Positions 8,387 to 16,943 are shown, counted from the stretch's first letter. The stretch is 64,000 nt of DNA from Neobacillus cucumis (GCF_016107705.1 NZ_JAEHGC010000007.1:124001-188000), one strand, 5' to 3'. The notes: generated by a model from the sequence alone, not told the origin. Made by a program: numbers and translations.

Positions 8387-8737
8387 TTGAATAAAGCCTG
8401 GCTTTATGTGGGTTTAACTTGTTTGTTTGAATTAATATGGGTTTATGGATTTAATACAGCTGATACCTGGTGGGAATGGGCTCTTGTTTTGGCAGTGATT
8501 TTTACTGATTTCCATTTTCTCCCGAATGCATGTGCCACTCTTCCGACAGGCACGGTTTATGCCATCTTTTCTGGGGTCGGAGCAATTGGAACCGTATTAA
8601 TGGATGTCTTCCTTTTTGGGGGAAGCTTTAATACAGGTATGATTTTGTTCATCCTTCTAATTATTATCGGGGTCATCGGGCTCAATCTGGCAGATAACAA
8701 ATCAGAGGAAAAAGAATCTGCGAAAGGAGCTGCCTGA
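8387..8737 (+). CDS. SMR-family exporter subunit (YkkC-like)
   Basis: A small multidrug resistance protein of about 116 residues with four hydrophobic helices and the conserved membrane-embedded Glu near residue 15 (LTCLFELIWV). It also has the PTGTVYAIFSGVGAIGTV segment of the YkkC/SugE branch. The start is probably the TTG at 8387, which has GAGGTGAG just upstream. An in-frame ATG 18 bases earlier lacks a ribosome site. The next gene begins two bases after its stop, the classic layout of a heterodimeric SMR pump. Paired members export guanidinium or toxic cations. No guanidine riboswitch was recognised upstream. Confidence 0.85.
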   Translation: MNKAWLYVGLTCLFELIWVYGFNTADTWWEWALVLAVIFTDFHFLPNACATLPTGTVYAIFSGVGAIGTVLMDVFLFGGSFNTGMILFILLIIIGVIGLNLADNKSEEKESAKGAA

Positions 8738-8739
8738 GC

Positions 8740-9054
8740 ATGGGCTGGTTGTTTGTTTTTTTAGCTGCAGCATGCGAGGTCACAGGTGCAGCGGGGCTAA
8801 AATTGTATAGTCAACAGAAATCTTTAAAAAATGGAGTGTTATACATAGGCGGTTTTTGTACTTCCTTTGCTTTTTTATATACCTCTTTCCATTTTTTGCA
8901 ACTGAGTATTGCCTATATCGTTTGGGTAGGAATTGGAACGGCAGGTGCTGTGACTATCAACATGTATTTATTTGGTGAATCGAAAAACGTCGGGCGAATG
9001 CTAAGTGTCATATTAATTATCATCGGAGTCATCGGGCTTCGGGTCTTGTCGTGA
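8740..9054 (+). CDS. SMR-family exporter subunit (YkkD-like)
   Basis: A 104-residue protein with four transmembrane helices, conserved Glu13 (AAACEVTG) and the SMR end LSVILIIIGVIGLRVLS. It is the partner of the preceding SMR subunit, spaced by two bases and translationally coupled. Together they form an antiparallel dual-topology proton-coupled pump in the cytoplasmic membrane. A strong terminator follows immediately. Confidence 0.88.
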   Translation: MGWLFVFLAAACEVTGAAGLKLYSQQKSLKNGVLYIGGFCTSFAFLYTSFHFLQLSIAYIVWVGIGTAGAVTINMYLFGESKNVGRMLSVILIIIGVIGLRVLS

Positions 9055-9055
9055 G

Positions 9056-9097
9056 AAAAAACAACTCCGAACAATTTTTCGTTCGGAGTTGTTTTAA
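9056..9097. terminator. Bidirectional intrinsic terminator between convergent genes
   Basis: AAAACAACTCCGAAC pairs perfectly with GTTCGGAGTTGTTTT around a 7-base loop. A-rich and T-rich flanks on either side allow it to serve the SMR pair on the plus strand and the convergent hypothetical gene on the minus strand. Confidence 0.9.
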
Positions 9098-9100
9098 AAA

Positions 9101-9577
9101 TTAAGCCCTTCTAAAGCCTTCCTCTACTAAAAACACTTCTGCTTCTTCATAGGTACTGAAGGTTTCCTCAAGATTTAGGCCAAAATATATATTCCAGGTT
9201 TCATCTTCATTGATTAAAAGAAGAGTTTCATTCTCTTTATTCACCCAGCGTTCTTCTTCTAGGTCGCCAATAATCGCTTCTTCTGCGATTGGTTTTTCAA
9301 CAGCAGATAGGCTGGTGATTGCATCTTTAATCAATTGTTTTAAGTCCTCAGCAGAATAGTCACGAATATTGACCATCCCTTTATCATCGGTTTTGCAATT
9401 TAAAATACGACCAGCATAGACAAAGCCATTTCCATTTGGGTGCAGGTGATAAACAACGTTTTTCTTGTCATAAACACTTTCATTAAATTGGAAATTCACT
9501 CGTCCAAGAGAAACATTCACCCTCTCCAATTCAGGGTATGTCTCAATAATCGCAAGTTTTTCTTCAAAAGTTAGCAT
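9101..9577 (-). CDS. Conserved-looking hypothetical protein, acidic, about 158 residues
   Basis: The protein begins MLTFEEKLAIIETYPELERV and is acidic and soluble, with no signal peptide or transmembrane segment. I recognise no catalytic motif. A C-terminal half with ERWVNKENETLLL and TWNIYFGLNLEETFSTYEEA suggests a small alpha/beta fold. The start chosen is the second ATG of the frame because TGGAGG sits 6 bases before it; the first ATG overlaps that site. It is monocistronic, with its own terminator. Function unknown. Confidence 0.7.
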   Translation of the reverse strand: MLTFEEKLAIIETYPELERVNVSLGRVNFQFNESVYDKKNVVYHLHPNGNGFVYAGRILNCKTDDKGMVNIRDYSAEDLKQLIKDAITSLSAVEKPIAEEAIIGDLEEERWVNKENETLLLINEDETWNIYFGLNLEETFSTYEEAEVFLVEEGFRRA

Positions 9578-9648
9578 AGTTGCCTCCATATGTTTAGATA
9601 AACATTATTTTATCATAATGTTATAAAAAACATAGGCAACTCTTCAAA

Positions 9649-10893
9649 TTATTTCCTCATAAACGCTTCTATTTCTTCTACCGAACGAAAAATATCTTTT
9701 GAAAGTACTTCGCAGCCGTCTTCTGTTACTAAAACATCGTCTTCGATGCGGATTCCTATTTCTTCTTCCTCAATATATAAACCTGGCTCAACTGTTAACA
9801 CCATTCCCGGTTCTAAGATCAAATCCTTGTAATCGCCCACATCATGGGTATCAAGACCAAGAAAATGACTCACACCATGATAATAATATTTTGTGATTTC
9901 ACTTTCTTCTTTAATCAGCCCTACTTTGATGCACTCTTCGGCTAAAACCTTCTTTGTATGTTCATTCAGTTTTGCATGTGGCACACCTGGTTTGATTAGC
10001 GCAGTAGTATCTCTTAAAGCTTTTAAAACAATATTGTAAAATGTTTTTTGCTTTTCCGTGAATTTACCGTTTACCGGAAAGGTGTAGCTGATATCCCCGT
10101 TATAATAATGATATTGAGCACCTAAATCAAGCAGGACAAGGCTCCCGTCCTCAACCGTTGCATTATTTTTTTCATAGTGAAGGATGGTGCCATTCTTTCC
10201 ACTAGCAACAATCGTTGGAAAGGCATAATCCCTTACCCCTTCCGATTTAAGCGTAAAATCAAAATAGGCTTCAAGCTGGTATTCCTTCATACCTGCTTTT
10301 GCGTGGCTCATTAAGTTTTTAATTCCTTCATTCGTAATCTCAATCGCTTTTTTAATTTCTTCGATTTCTTCCGGTGTTTTATAAACACGCAATTCGCAAA
10401 TATCCGGGTAAACATTCTTCATTTGTATGTATGGATAATTCGCCTGAATTTTTTGAGCAAATTGCTGTGCTTTTGTCGTAATTTTATCGAGCTCTCTTCT
10501 TTCCAGATCAAGATAAATCTTTGAGAGGACATTTGTTAAAAGAGTCCGCGATAGGAAGGATTCAAATTGTTCGATGAATTGGATATTGCTGATTCCTGAG
10601 ACCTTTGCCGCCTCTTCTTTAGTAATAGTCTTCCCGATCCATTTTTCCCATAAAGGATCTGATTTTTCGATAAAAAGATATTCTTGTATGACGTCATTTG
10701 TTTTATGTGCGAAAAAAATAATATTTGGCTCATCAATACCTGTTAAATATAGAAAATTGCGGTTCGGAATGAACCTATAGTCTTCATCAGCGGATTTTTG
10801 CGGGGCTTTCCCAGCAAACAAAACAAGCAGTGAACGATCTTCAAGCTTTTCATATAAATGATTGCGATTTTTCACATAAAAATCTTTGTTCAT
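9649..10893 (-). CDS. M24 metallopeptidase, aminopeptidase P type (Xaa-Pro aminopeptidase)
   Basis: The 414-residue protein has an N-terminal aminopeptidase P domain (residues 1 to ~150, FIPNRNFLYLTGIDEP) and a C-terminal pita-bread catalytic domain. The dimetal ligands appear in order: LLDLGAQYHYYNGDISYTF (two Asp), GVSHFLGLDTHD (His), LTVEPGLYI (Glu) and GIRIEDDVLV (Glu). Such enzymes release an N-terminal residue preceding proline in the cytosol. The length and complete metal set argue that it is active. Monocistronic; divergent from the SDR gene. Confidence 0.92.
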   Translation of the reverse strand: MNKDFYVKNRNHLYEKLEDRSLLVLFAGKAPQKSADEDYRFIPNRNFLYLTGIDEPNIIFFAHKTNDVIQEYLFIEKSDPLWEKWIGKTITKEEAAKVSGISNIQFIEQFESFLSRTLLTNVLSKIYLDLERRELDKITTKAQQFAQKIQANYPYIQMKNVYPDICELRVYKTPEEIEEIKKAIEITNEGIKNLMSHAKAGMKEYQLEAYFDFTLKSEGVRDYAFPTIVASGKNGTILHYEKNNATVEDGSLVLLDLGAQYHYYNGDISYTFPVNGKFTEKQKTFYNIVLKALRDTTALIKPGVPHAKLNEHTKKVLAEECIKVGLIKEESEITKYYYHGVSHFLGLDTHDVGDYKDLILEPGMVLTVEPGLYIEEEEIGIRIEDDVLVTEDGCEVLSKDIFRSVEEIEAFMRK

Positions 10894-11023
10894 GAAATTC
10901 CCTCTTTTCTAAAAGGTATATATAGATAAATATACTATACTATTAAAAAATTCATACTTTTTTCTATACAACCCTTCTCACAATACGTTTTAATAAATGA
11001 AAAGGCTCTTAAAGGAGAAATAT

Positions 11024-11860
11024 ATGGAGAAAAAAACAGCAATTGTAACGGGTTCCTCGAGCGGTTTTGGTTTATTGACTGTGATCGAATTAGCCTTAAA
11101 GGGATTTACGGTAATTGCAACGATGAGGGATTTAACTAAATCTGAGCAGCTTTTAGAATTGGCAAAAGAAAAGCAGGTAGTGGATTTCATTCATGTCCAT
11201 CACCTTGATGTGACTTCACCTGAGTCAATTGATGAGTTTAAAAGTTTTCTATCTGTGTGGCCATCGGTCGATGTGTTAGTTAACAATGCGGGTTTTGCTG
11301 TCGGGGGATTTAGTGAGGAACTCTCAATCGAAGACTATCAAAAGCAATTTGAAACCAATTTCTTTGGTGTAATTTCCCTGACAAATGCCGTTCTTCCGTT
11401 TATGAGGGCAAATGGCCGAGGAAGAATTATTAATATGAGCAGCATTAGTGGAAGGTTTGGATTCCCCGGGTTATCTGCCTATTCTGCCTCAAAGCATGCG
11501 CTTGAAGGATATAGCGAAAGTTTAAGGCTCGAGCTTAAACCTTTAGGAATTGATGTATCGTTAATAGAGCCAGGTTCCTATCAAACCAATATTTGGACAA
11601 GTGTGGATGACATGGTGGTCGATACTGATTCCCCTTATACTGACTATATGAAAAGCATCTTGAAAGAAATTGATAATGGAAAAACAGGTTATGGAGATCC
11701 AATAGAAGTAGCAAAATTAGTGGCGGAAATTGCTACCCAGGTCAAGCCGCCTAAACTAAGGTACCCTATTGGGAAAGGAGTAAAATCAAACTTGTTTTTA
11801 AAGAATATTCTTCCATGGGAAAAACTTGAAACGTTTATTATCAAAAAACTTAAACAGTAG
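11024..11860 (+). CDS. Short-chain dehydrogenase/reductase (classical SDR)
   Basis: The 278-residue protein has the NAD(P)-binding motif TGSSSGFG near residue 10, NNAG, the catalytic Ser in MSSISGRFG and the YSASK Tyr-Lys pair. Its shape matches Bacillus YusZ-like oxidoreductases. Substrate unknown. I take the ATG at 11024, preceded by AAAGGAG; an upstream in-frame ATG has no ribosome site. Single-gene unit, followed by a hairpin. Confidence 0.88.
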   Translation: MEKKTAIVTGSSSGFGLLTVIELALKGFTVIATMRDLTKSEQLLELAKEKQVVDFIHVHHLDVTSPESIDEFKSFLSVWPSVDVLVNNAGFAVGGFSEELSIEDYQKQFETNFFGVISLTNAVLPFMRANGRGRIINMSSISGRFGFPGLSAYSASKHALEGYSESLRLELKPLGIDVSLIEPGSYQTNIWTSVDDMVVDTDSPYTDYMKSILKEIDNGKTGYGDPIEVAKLVAEIATQVKPPKLRYPIGKGVKSNLFLKNILPWEKLETFIIKKLKQ

Positions 11861-11870
11861 AAGCTTGCCT

Positions 11871-11948
11871 TTTTGAAGGACAAAATTTGTGAGGGACTTA
11901 GAAAACGTCCATAAAAGGGATCCCAGTTTATTTTGTCCTTCTAAAAAA
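11871..11948. terminator. Long-armed hairpin between SDR gene and fdhD
   Basis: TTTTTGAAGGACAAAAT and ATTTTGTCCTTCTAAAAAA pair over about 16 bases around a loop of roughly 40 bases, which itself may fold (GGGAC with GTCC). It sits between two convergent genes and has T/A-rich ends in both directions, so a bidirectional terminator is the simplest reading, though the loop is unusually long. Confidence 0.55.
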
Positions 11949-11951
11949 TCA

Positions 11952-12749
11952 TCATTCCCCAACAATTCGTCCCGGATGTGTATACACATTCAAAGACTCA
12001 TTGCGGATAAACCCGATTGTGGTAATGCCCAAATCCTCGGCCAGCTGGAGGGCAAGTTCTGTTGGTGCTGATTTTGAAAGAATCACCTCACAGCCAATTT
12101 TTGCAACCTTTAACAAAATTTCCGAAGAGATCCGGCCGCTAAAAACAATGATTTTATCAGCAACAGAAATATTATTCTTCAAACAATATCCATAAATTTT
12201 ATCCAGAGCATTATGCCTCCCGATGTCAGTCCGGCTTAAAACAATGCCACCTGCATCACATAATGCAGCCGTGTGTGCTCCACCTGTTTCTTGAAAAATA
12301 ACTGCAGCATTCTCCAATTCCTCAATAAGCCGAAAACAATCGTTAACAGATACTTTAACATGATAGTGGTCATCCATTTTCTTCGCTGTCATCGCATCAT
12401 TCACGAAAACAAACCCTTGCCGGCTATTCCCGCAACAGGAAGTAATAAAGCGCTTTCCTTGAAGCTTTTGATAAAAAGGATTTATTTTTGAGGTTTCGAT
12501 GTGGACGATTCCCTCTTTTTCCTGAATCCACATGTTGTCAATCTCTTCATATTGGCGAATAACTCCTTCAGCCGCGAGAAAACCAACCACCATATCCTCG
12601 ATGTACTCCGGGGTACACACAAGTGTCACAAACTCCTCGCCATTAATTTTTACCGTTACGGGAAATTCCGTTACGATGCTGTCCGATACATTCGTGAAAC
12701 GCCCATTCTTAAACTGGAGAATCTCCCGCTTATTTTTAACTAGATTCAT
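11952..12749 (-). CDS. fdhD: Formate dehydrogenase accessory sulfurtransferase FdhD
   Basis: The 265-residue protein has the FdhD features FPVTVKINGEEFVTLVCTP, the mobile cysteine loop FITSCCGNSRQGF (Cys near residues 105-106) and SRTDIGRHNALDKIYGY. FdhD passes sulfur from a cysteine desulfurase to the molybdenum cofactor of formate dehydrogenase, which is needed for activity. The ATG chosen follows AGGGGGGAG by 6 bases, two codons inside a GTG-initiated frame. It follows the DUF2294 gene by 12 bases and is divergent from fdhF, its functional partner. Confidence 0.93.
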   Translation of the reverse strand: MNLVKNKREILQFKNGRFTNVSDSIVTEFPVTVKINGEEFVTLVCTPEYIEDMVVGFLAAEGVIRQYEEIDNMWIQEKEGIVHIETSKINPFYQKLQGKRFITSCCGNSRQGFVFVNDAMTAKKMDDHYHVKVSVNDCFRLIEELENAAVIFQETGGAHTAALCDAGGIVLSRTDIGRHNALDKIYGYCLKNNISVADKIIVFSGRISSEILLKVAKIGCEVILSKSAPTELALQLAEDLGITTIGFIRNESLNVYTHPGRIVGE

Positions 12750-12761
12750 GAACACTCCCCC

Positions 12762-13109
12762 CTATGAAGATATGTTTTTATCAAATACAAAAACGGAAAC
12801 AGCAATGTCTTCTTTTACCTTTATGTCAGAAAAAAGATGGATTAATTTCGCGCCAACGACCTCTTCTAAGCCTTCTGGAAGGTTCTCAGAATAAACTTTT
12901 TGAATCATTTTTGTTCGAGCCATATGCACCATTTCTGTTCCGTCCGTTGATTGGCAAATAAACTTTTCGGTTGGAGTCAAATTGCCGTATAGTGTAGAAA
13001 TCGCCATGTTTTCCGTAAATACCGTATGAATTCTTTCCGGCCCTTTTCCGAATAAATCTTTACGAAGCTTGCGAATAATATCATTAAATTCATGAATTAC
13101 TTTTGACAT
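12762..13109 (-). CDS. DUF2294-family protein, YrhF-like, formate dehydrogenase-associated
   Basis: The 115-residue soluble protein starts MSKVIHEFNDIIRKLRKDLFGKGPERIHTV and contains VHMARTKMIQKVYSENL, which I recognise as the DUF2294/YrhF family. In Bacillus it commonly neighbours formate dehydrogenase genes; its role is not established to my knowledge. It is the first gene of a two-gene unit with fdhD and is divergent from fdhF. Confidence 0.75.
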   Translation of the reverse strand: MSKVIHEFNDIIRKLRKDLFGKGPERIHTVFTENMAISTLYGNLTPTEKFICQSTDGTEMVHMARTKMIQKVYSENLPEGLEEVVGAKLIHLFSDIKVKEDIAVSVFVFDKNISS

Positions 13110-13203
13110 TTTACAATCCTCCGGTGCTTCCTAACATTTATTAAAATATTAAATGATTCGTTTTTAAAAATAAAGAGAAACTTACTGGAGAGAAATTAAA
13201 ATA

Positions 13204-13239
13204 TTGCGATTTTTTATGATTACCACTATAATTATAGTG
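13204..13239 (+). promoter_or_regulatory. fdhF promoter with a perfect 16-base palindrome over the -10
   Basis: TTGCGA (13204-13209) and TATAAT (13227-13232) are spaced by exactly 17 bases. The -10 lies inside the perfect inverted repeat CACTATAATTATAGTG (13224-13239). Because the palindrome reads TATAAT on both strands, it could also serve the divergent DUF2294-fdhD unit, or it could be an operator. No FNR or Rex consensus is evident. Confidence 0.6.
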
Positions 13240-13330
13240 TCATTGATGGACTCGATATATTGATTGTATAGAGTCTTTCTATTTATTTAAAAAATTGGAT
13301 TGGTCTAATTGCAAGGACTGCTATTAAACT

Positions 13331-13393
13331 ACTCCACCATGCAAACATACTGCCTGGAACGAAAAGGCAGCTGTGTTCGTGGTGGAGTTTTTT
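13331..13393 (+). promoter_or_regulatory. Terminator-like attenuator hairpin in the fdhF leader
   Basis: ACTCCACCA pairs perfectly with TGGTGGAGT. A nearly continuous inner helix follows (CAAACATA with TGTGTTCG, then CTGCCT with AGGCAG), closed by the loop GGAACGAAA. Six T residues follow the 3' arm. It therefore looks like a complete intrinsic terminator, placed after the promoter and about 25 bases before the fdhF start, with no upstream plus-strand gene to terminate. Control by attenuation or a ligand/protein-dependent antiterminator is inferred. Molybdenum cofactor or redox status are reasonable candidates given the gene it precedes. Confidence 0.7.
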
Positions 13394-13418
13394 ATATTTC
13401 TTTATAAGGAGGTCAAAC

Positions 13419-16355
13419 ATGAACGACAAAATGATTACCGTCAAAATAAATAATCAAAGCTTTACAGCAAAGCAAGGTTCAACCATTCTAGAAATCATCA
13501 ATCAAAATGAAATTCCCCATCCGCAAGTTTGCTATGTTCCAGAGGTAGATCCGATTCAAACCTGCGATACCTGTATCGTCGAAGTCGATGGAATGCTAGT
13601 TCGCTCTTGTTCAACTACAATTTCAAATGGGATGGACATTTCACTTTCTTCCCCGCGTGCGAAGAATGCGCAAACGGAGGCAATGGATCGCTTGTTAGAA
13701 AACCACCTGCTCTACTGTACCGTGTGCGATAACAATAATGGTAACTGTAAAGTACATAACACCGTTGATTTAATGGAAATCGAGCACCAAAAGTATCCCT
13801 ACACTCCAAAGGCAGATAAGAATGCCGTTGATATGTCCCACCCATTTTATCGCTATGACCCGAATCAATGTATTGCCTGCGGACAATGTGTTGAGGTATG
13901 TCAAAACCTCCAAGTAAATGAAACCCTTTCCATTGATTGGGAGGCAGAGCGGCCTCGGGTTCTTTGGGACAATGGCGTCAATATCAATGACTCCTCCTGT
14001 GTCAGTTGTGGTCAATGCGTGACCATTTGTCCTTGTAATGCCTTAATGGAAAAATCGATGCTCGGTGAGGCCGGTTTTATGAGCGGAATGAACCAAGGAC
14101 TGCTGACATCGATGATTGATTTAGTAAAAGAAGTGGAACCGGGTTACTCTGGTATTCTAGCTGTCTCAGAAGCAGAAGCTTCCATGCGCGAAACGCGCAC
14201 AAAAAAGACCAAAACCGTTTGTACCTTTTGCGGGGTGGGCTGTACGTTTGAGGTCTGGACGAAAGACCGAAAGATTCTTAAAATCCAGCCTTCTCATGAT
14301 GCGCCCGTTAACGCCATTTCAACCTGTATTAAAGGGAAATTTGGCTGGGATTTCGTCAATAGCAACGAACGGATTACAAAACCATTAATTCGTAAAAATG
14401 GCGAATTTGTTGAATCTACTTGGGAGGAAGCACTCACCCTCGTGGCCAACAGGCTAGGATCCATTCAAGAAGAAAATGGGCAAGGTTCCATTGGTTTTGT
14501 CTCCTCTTCCAAAATAACCAACGAAGAAAATTATTTAATGCAAAAGCTGGCGCGGCAAGTATTTGAGACAAACAATGTCGATAATTGCTCCCGCTATTGC
14601 CAATCTCCTGCAACGGACGGTTTATTTCGAACTGTTGGGATGGGCGGTGATGCCGGAACAATTCGGGATATCGCAAAAGCAGGCCTGGTCATCATTGTTG
14701 GCGCTAATCCAGCAGAAGGACATCCAGTCTTGGCAACCCGAATAAAGCGTGCCCATAAACTTCATGGTCAAAAATTAATCGTGGCCGATCTGCGTAAAAA
14801 CGAAATGGCCGAGCGTTCCGATATTTTCATCAGTCCAAAGCAAGGCACGGACCAAGTATGGCTCATGGCTGTAACAAAATATTTAATTGACCAGGGCTGG
14901 AATGACCAAAAATTCATTGAAGAAAACGTCAATTTCTTTGAAGACTTCAAAACGGTCCTTGAAAGGTACACTTTGGAATATGCAGAAAAAATCACTGGAA
15001 TTACTCAGGAAACACTCATTCAAGTAGCAGAAATGATTCGTGACGCAGACGGTACCTGCATTCTTTGGGGAATGGGTGTTACCCAAAACAAAGGCGGTTC
15101 TGAAACATCCGCTGCGATTTCTAATCTGCTTCTTGCAACAGGTAACTACCGCCGTCCTGGCGCTGGTGCCTACCCTCTCCGCGGACACAACAATGTTCAA
15201 GGAGCCTGTGATATGGGAACACTTCCAGGCTGGCTTCCAGGATATCAGCATGTAACCGATGAGGCTGCACGGACGAAATTTGAAAAAGCCTACGGTGTCA
15301 TGATTGATGGATTACCAGGCCTTGACAGCATTCAAATGTTGAAAGCCGTTAAACAAGGTAGAATAAAAGCAATGTATCTGGTTGGTGAAGATATGGCACT
15401 AGTGGATGCAAATGCGAATCATGTTCACGAAGCGTTAGCAAGCCTTGACTTCTTTGTAGTGCAGGATCTATTTTTCTCCAGAACGGCTCAATATGCGGAT
15501 GTTATTTTACCAGCTGCGCCTTCTCTTGAAAAAGAAGGAACCTTCACGAATACCGAACGGCGTGTTCAACGTTTATACCAAGCATTACCAACACTTGGCG
15601 AATCAAAGCCAGATTGGTGGATTATCAAAGAAATCGCCAATCACTTAGGAGCCAATTGGAACTACAATCATCCAAGTGAAATTTTTGCCGAGATGGCCAG
15701 CCTCTCCCCACTTTTCAGTCAAGCAAATTATAATGACCTTGATGGCTGGAACAGTTTCCTTTGGGGAAGCAATGATGGGGTTAGCACACCGCTTCTGTAT
15801 GTAGATGGTTTTAATTTTCCAGATAAAAAAGCTCGTTTCTCGCTTTCCGAGTGGGTTGCTCCTGAGGAGTTTCCGGATGAATATGATCTTCATATCAACA
15901 ATGGCCGGATGCTTGAGCATTTCCATGAAGGGAATTTAACAAATAAATCTTTTGGAATCCAGGCAAAAGTCCCTCAAATTTTTGTAGAAGTATCACCGGA
16001 GCTTGCGAAAGACCGAGGGGTTCAGGACGGTTCCATTGTCCGCCTTGTTTCACCTTTTGGTGCACTAAAATTACCGGCGCTTGTTACGGACCGCGTGAAA
16101 GCAAACGAACTATATTTGCCGATGAATTCAACGGAAAAGGACTCGGCCATTAACTTTTTAATCGGTACAACAACCGATTTACGAACGAATACACCTGCTT
16201 ATAAACAAATGAAGGTGCGGATGGAGCTTATTCGTGAAGAGGGAAAAAATCCGCTTCCAAATACAAACCCGCGAAATAAACAACGGAATCCGCAAGCTGG
16301 GGTCGAAGTTCAGCGTAAATGGAATCGCCCAGGGTATGTTCATTTAACCGATTAA
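13419..16355 (+). CDS. fdhF: Formate dehydrogenase, molybdopterin catalytic subunit
   Basis: The 978-residue multidomain protein has an N-terminal [2Fe-2S] domain (C38, C49, C52, C64). It continues with a His/Cys [4Fe-4S] segment (LLYCTVCDNNNGNCKVH) and two ferredoxin clusters (CIACGQCVEVC and CVSCGQCVTIC). Next come the [4Fe-4S] of the molybdoenzyme core (CTFCGVGCTFEVW), the catalytic core and a C-terminal dinucleotide-binding domain. The likely molybdenum ligand is Cys394 in NCSRYCQSP, so this is a cysteine, not selenocysteine, enzyme. It oxidises formate to CO2. No separate NAD-binding or membrane subunit is adjacent. AAGGAGG precedes the ATG. It forms an operon with the DUF1641 gene. Confidence 0.95.
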   Translation: MNDKMITVKINNQSFTAKQGSTILEIINQNEIPHPQVCYVPEVDPIQTCDTCIVEVDGMLVRSCSTTISNGMDISLSSPRAKNAQTEAMDRLLENHLLYCTVCDNNNGNCKVHNTVDLMEIEHQKYPYTPKADKNAVDMSHPFYRYDPNQCIACGQCVEVCQNLQVNETLSIDWEAERPRVLWDNGVNINDSSCVSCGQCVTICPCNALMEKSMLGEAGFMSGMNQGLLTSMIDLVKEVEPGYSGILAVSEAEASMRETRTKKTKTVCTFCGVGCTFEVWTKDRKILKIQPSHDAPVNAISTCIKGKFGWDFVNSNERITKPLIRKNGEFVESTWEEALTLVANRLGSIQEENGQGSIGFVSSSKITNEENYLMQKLARQVFETNNVDNCSRYCQSPATDGLFRTVGMGGDAGTIRDIAKAGLVIIVGANPAEGHPVLATRIKRAHKLHGQKLIVADLRKNEMAERSDIFISPKQGTDQVWLMAVTKYLIDQGWNDQKFIEENVNFFEDFKTVLERYTLEYAEKITGITQETLIQVAEMIRDADGTCILWGMGVTQNKGGSETSAAISNLLLATGNYRRPGAGAYPLRGHNNVQGACDMGTLPGWLPGYQHVTDEAARTKFEKAYGVMIDGLPGLDSIQMLKAVKQGRIKAMYLVGEDMALVDANANHVHEALASLDFFVVQDLFFSRTAQYADVILPAAPSLEKEGTFTNTERRVQRLYQALPTLGESKPDWWIIKEIANHLGANWNYNHPSEIFAEMASLSPLFSQANYNDLDGWNSFLWGSNDGVSTPLLYVDGFNFPDKKARFSLSEWVAPEEFPDEYDLHINNGRMLEHFHEGNLTNKSFGIQAKVPQIFVEVSPELAKDRGVQDGSIVRLVSPFGALKLPALVTDRVKANELYLPMNSTEKDSAINFLIGTTTDLRTNTPAYKQMKVRMELIREEGKNPLPNTNPRNKQRNPQAGVEVQRKWNRPGYVHLTD

Positions 16356-16371
16356 CAAGGAGGTATTTTAG

Positions 16372-16854
16372 GTGGCACAGCCCATTACGATGATAAAAAA
16401 AGAGATTCCTACGAAAGAAGAGCGTGAAAGTGAAAAATTAGCAAACTTGCAAGCGCAGTTAGCTGAAAAAGAAGAAGCTTTGAATAAGCTTATGGATTTA
16501 GTCGGTGAGCTGCATGAGAGCGGAATGCTAGATTCTGCTAATGCCATGCTTCAGGCAAAAGAAAAAATCGCTGAAATTGCGCTCCACCAAATGAACCGTG
16601 AGCCGGTGACAAATTTTATTAATAACTTTATGAGCGCGTCGATGGCGTTTACCGATTTTCAGCCGGAACAGACAAAGAAGCTGATTAGCGGTTTAGCAAT
16701 GGGGATTGATGAAGGAACGGAGTTTGTTCAGAGCAATAAAAAAGTTGGAGTTTTTGATCTCATGAAGGCTCTTAATGACCCGGATATCAATCGTGCGGTT
16801 GGATTTGGGATTCACTTTTTAAAAGGAATGGGAAAGAGTTTAAAGGAATCGTAA
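16372..16854 (+). CDS. DUF1641-family protein, YjgD/YrhD-like, formate dehydrogenase-associated
   Basis: The 160-residue protein starts at GTG with AAGGAGG upstream. An N-terminal coiled-coil-prone stretch (EERESEKLANLQAQLAEKEE) precedes the DUF1641 core (NFINNFMSASMAFTDF and FDLMKALNDPDINRAVGFG). It is 16 bases downstream of fdhF. In Bacillus such proteins accompany FdhF homologues (YjgC-YjgD, YrhE-YrhD) and are presumed small partner subunits of the dehydrogenase. Role is inferred from this linkage. Confidence 0.85.
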   Translation: MAQPITMIKKEIPTKEERESEKLANLQAQLAEKEEALNKLMDLVGELHESGMLDSANAMLQAKEKIAEIALHQMNREPVTNFINNFMSASMAFTDFQPEQTKKLISGLAMGIDEGTEFVQSNKKVGVFDLMKALNDPDINRAVGFGIHFLKGMGKSLKES

Positions 16855-16882
16855 AATAATAGAATTTAGCTTATTTTTAATG

Positions 16883-16931
16883 AAAAAACTTGCTGCAACC
16901 GTCCAAAATGACTTCATGCTGCAAGTTTTTT
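16883..16931. terminator. Bidirectional terminator between fdh and cobalamin operons
   Basis: AAAAAACTTGC pairs with GCAAGTTTTTT, extended by GCA with TGC across one mismatch, around an ~18-base loop. A and T runs on both sides suit termination of the fdhF unit and of the convergent cobalamin operon. Confidence 0.85.
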
Positions 16932-16943
16932 CTTTTCCAATCA

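Noticed and set aside
14883..15251. Minus-strand 122-codon frame inside fdhF
   Set aside because: Shadow of a highly conserved coding region; no ribosome site or family resemblance.
13419..16355. Possible selenocysteine (SECIS-dependent) formate dehydrogenase
   Set aside because: The active-site position is a normal Cys codon (Cys394) and there is no in-frame TGA; the leader hairpin is therefore not read as a SECIS.
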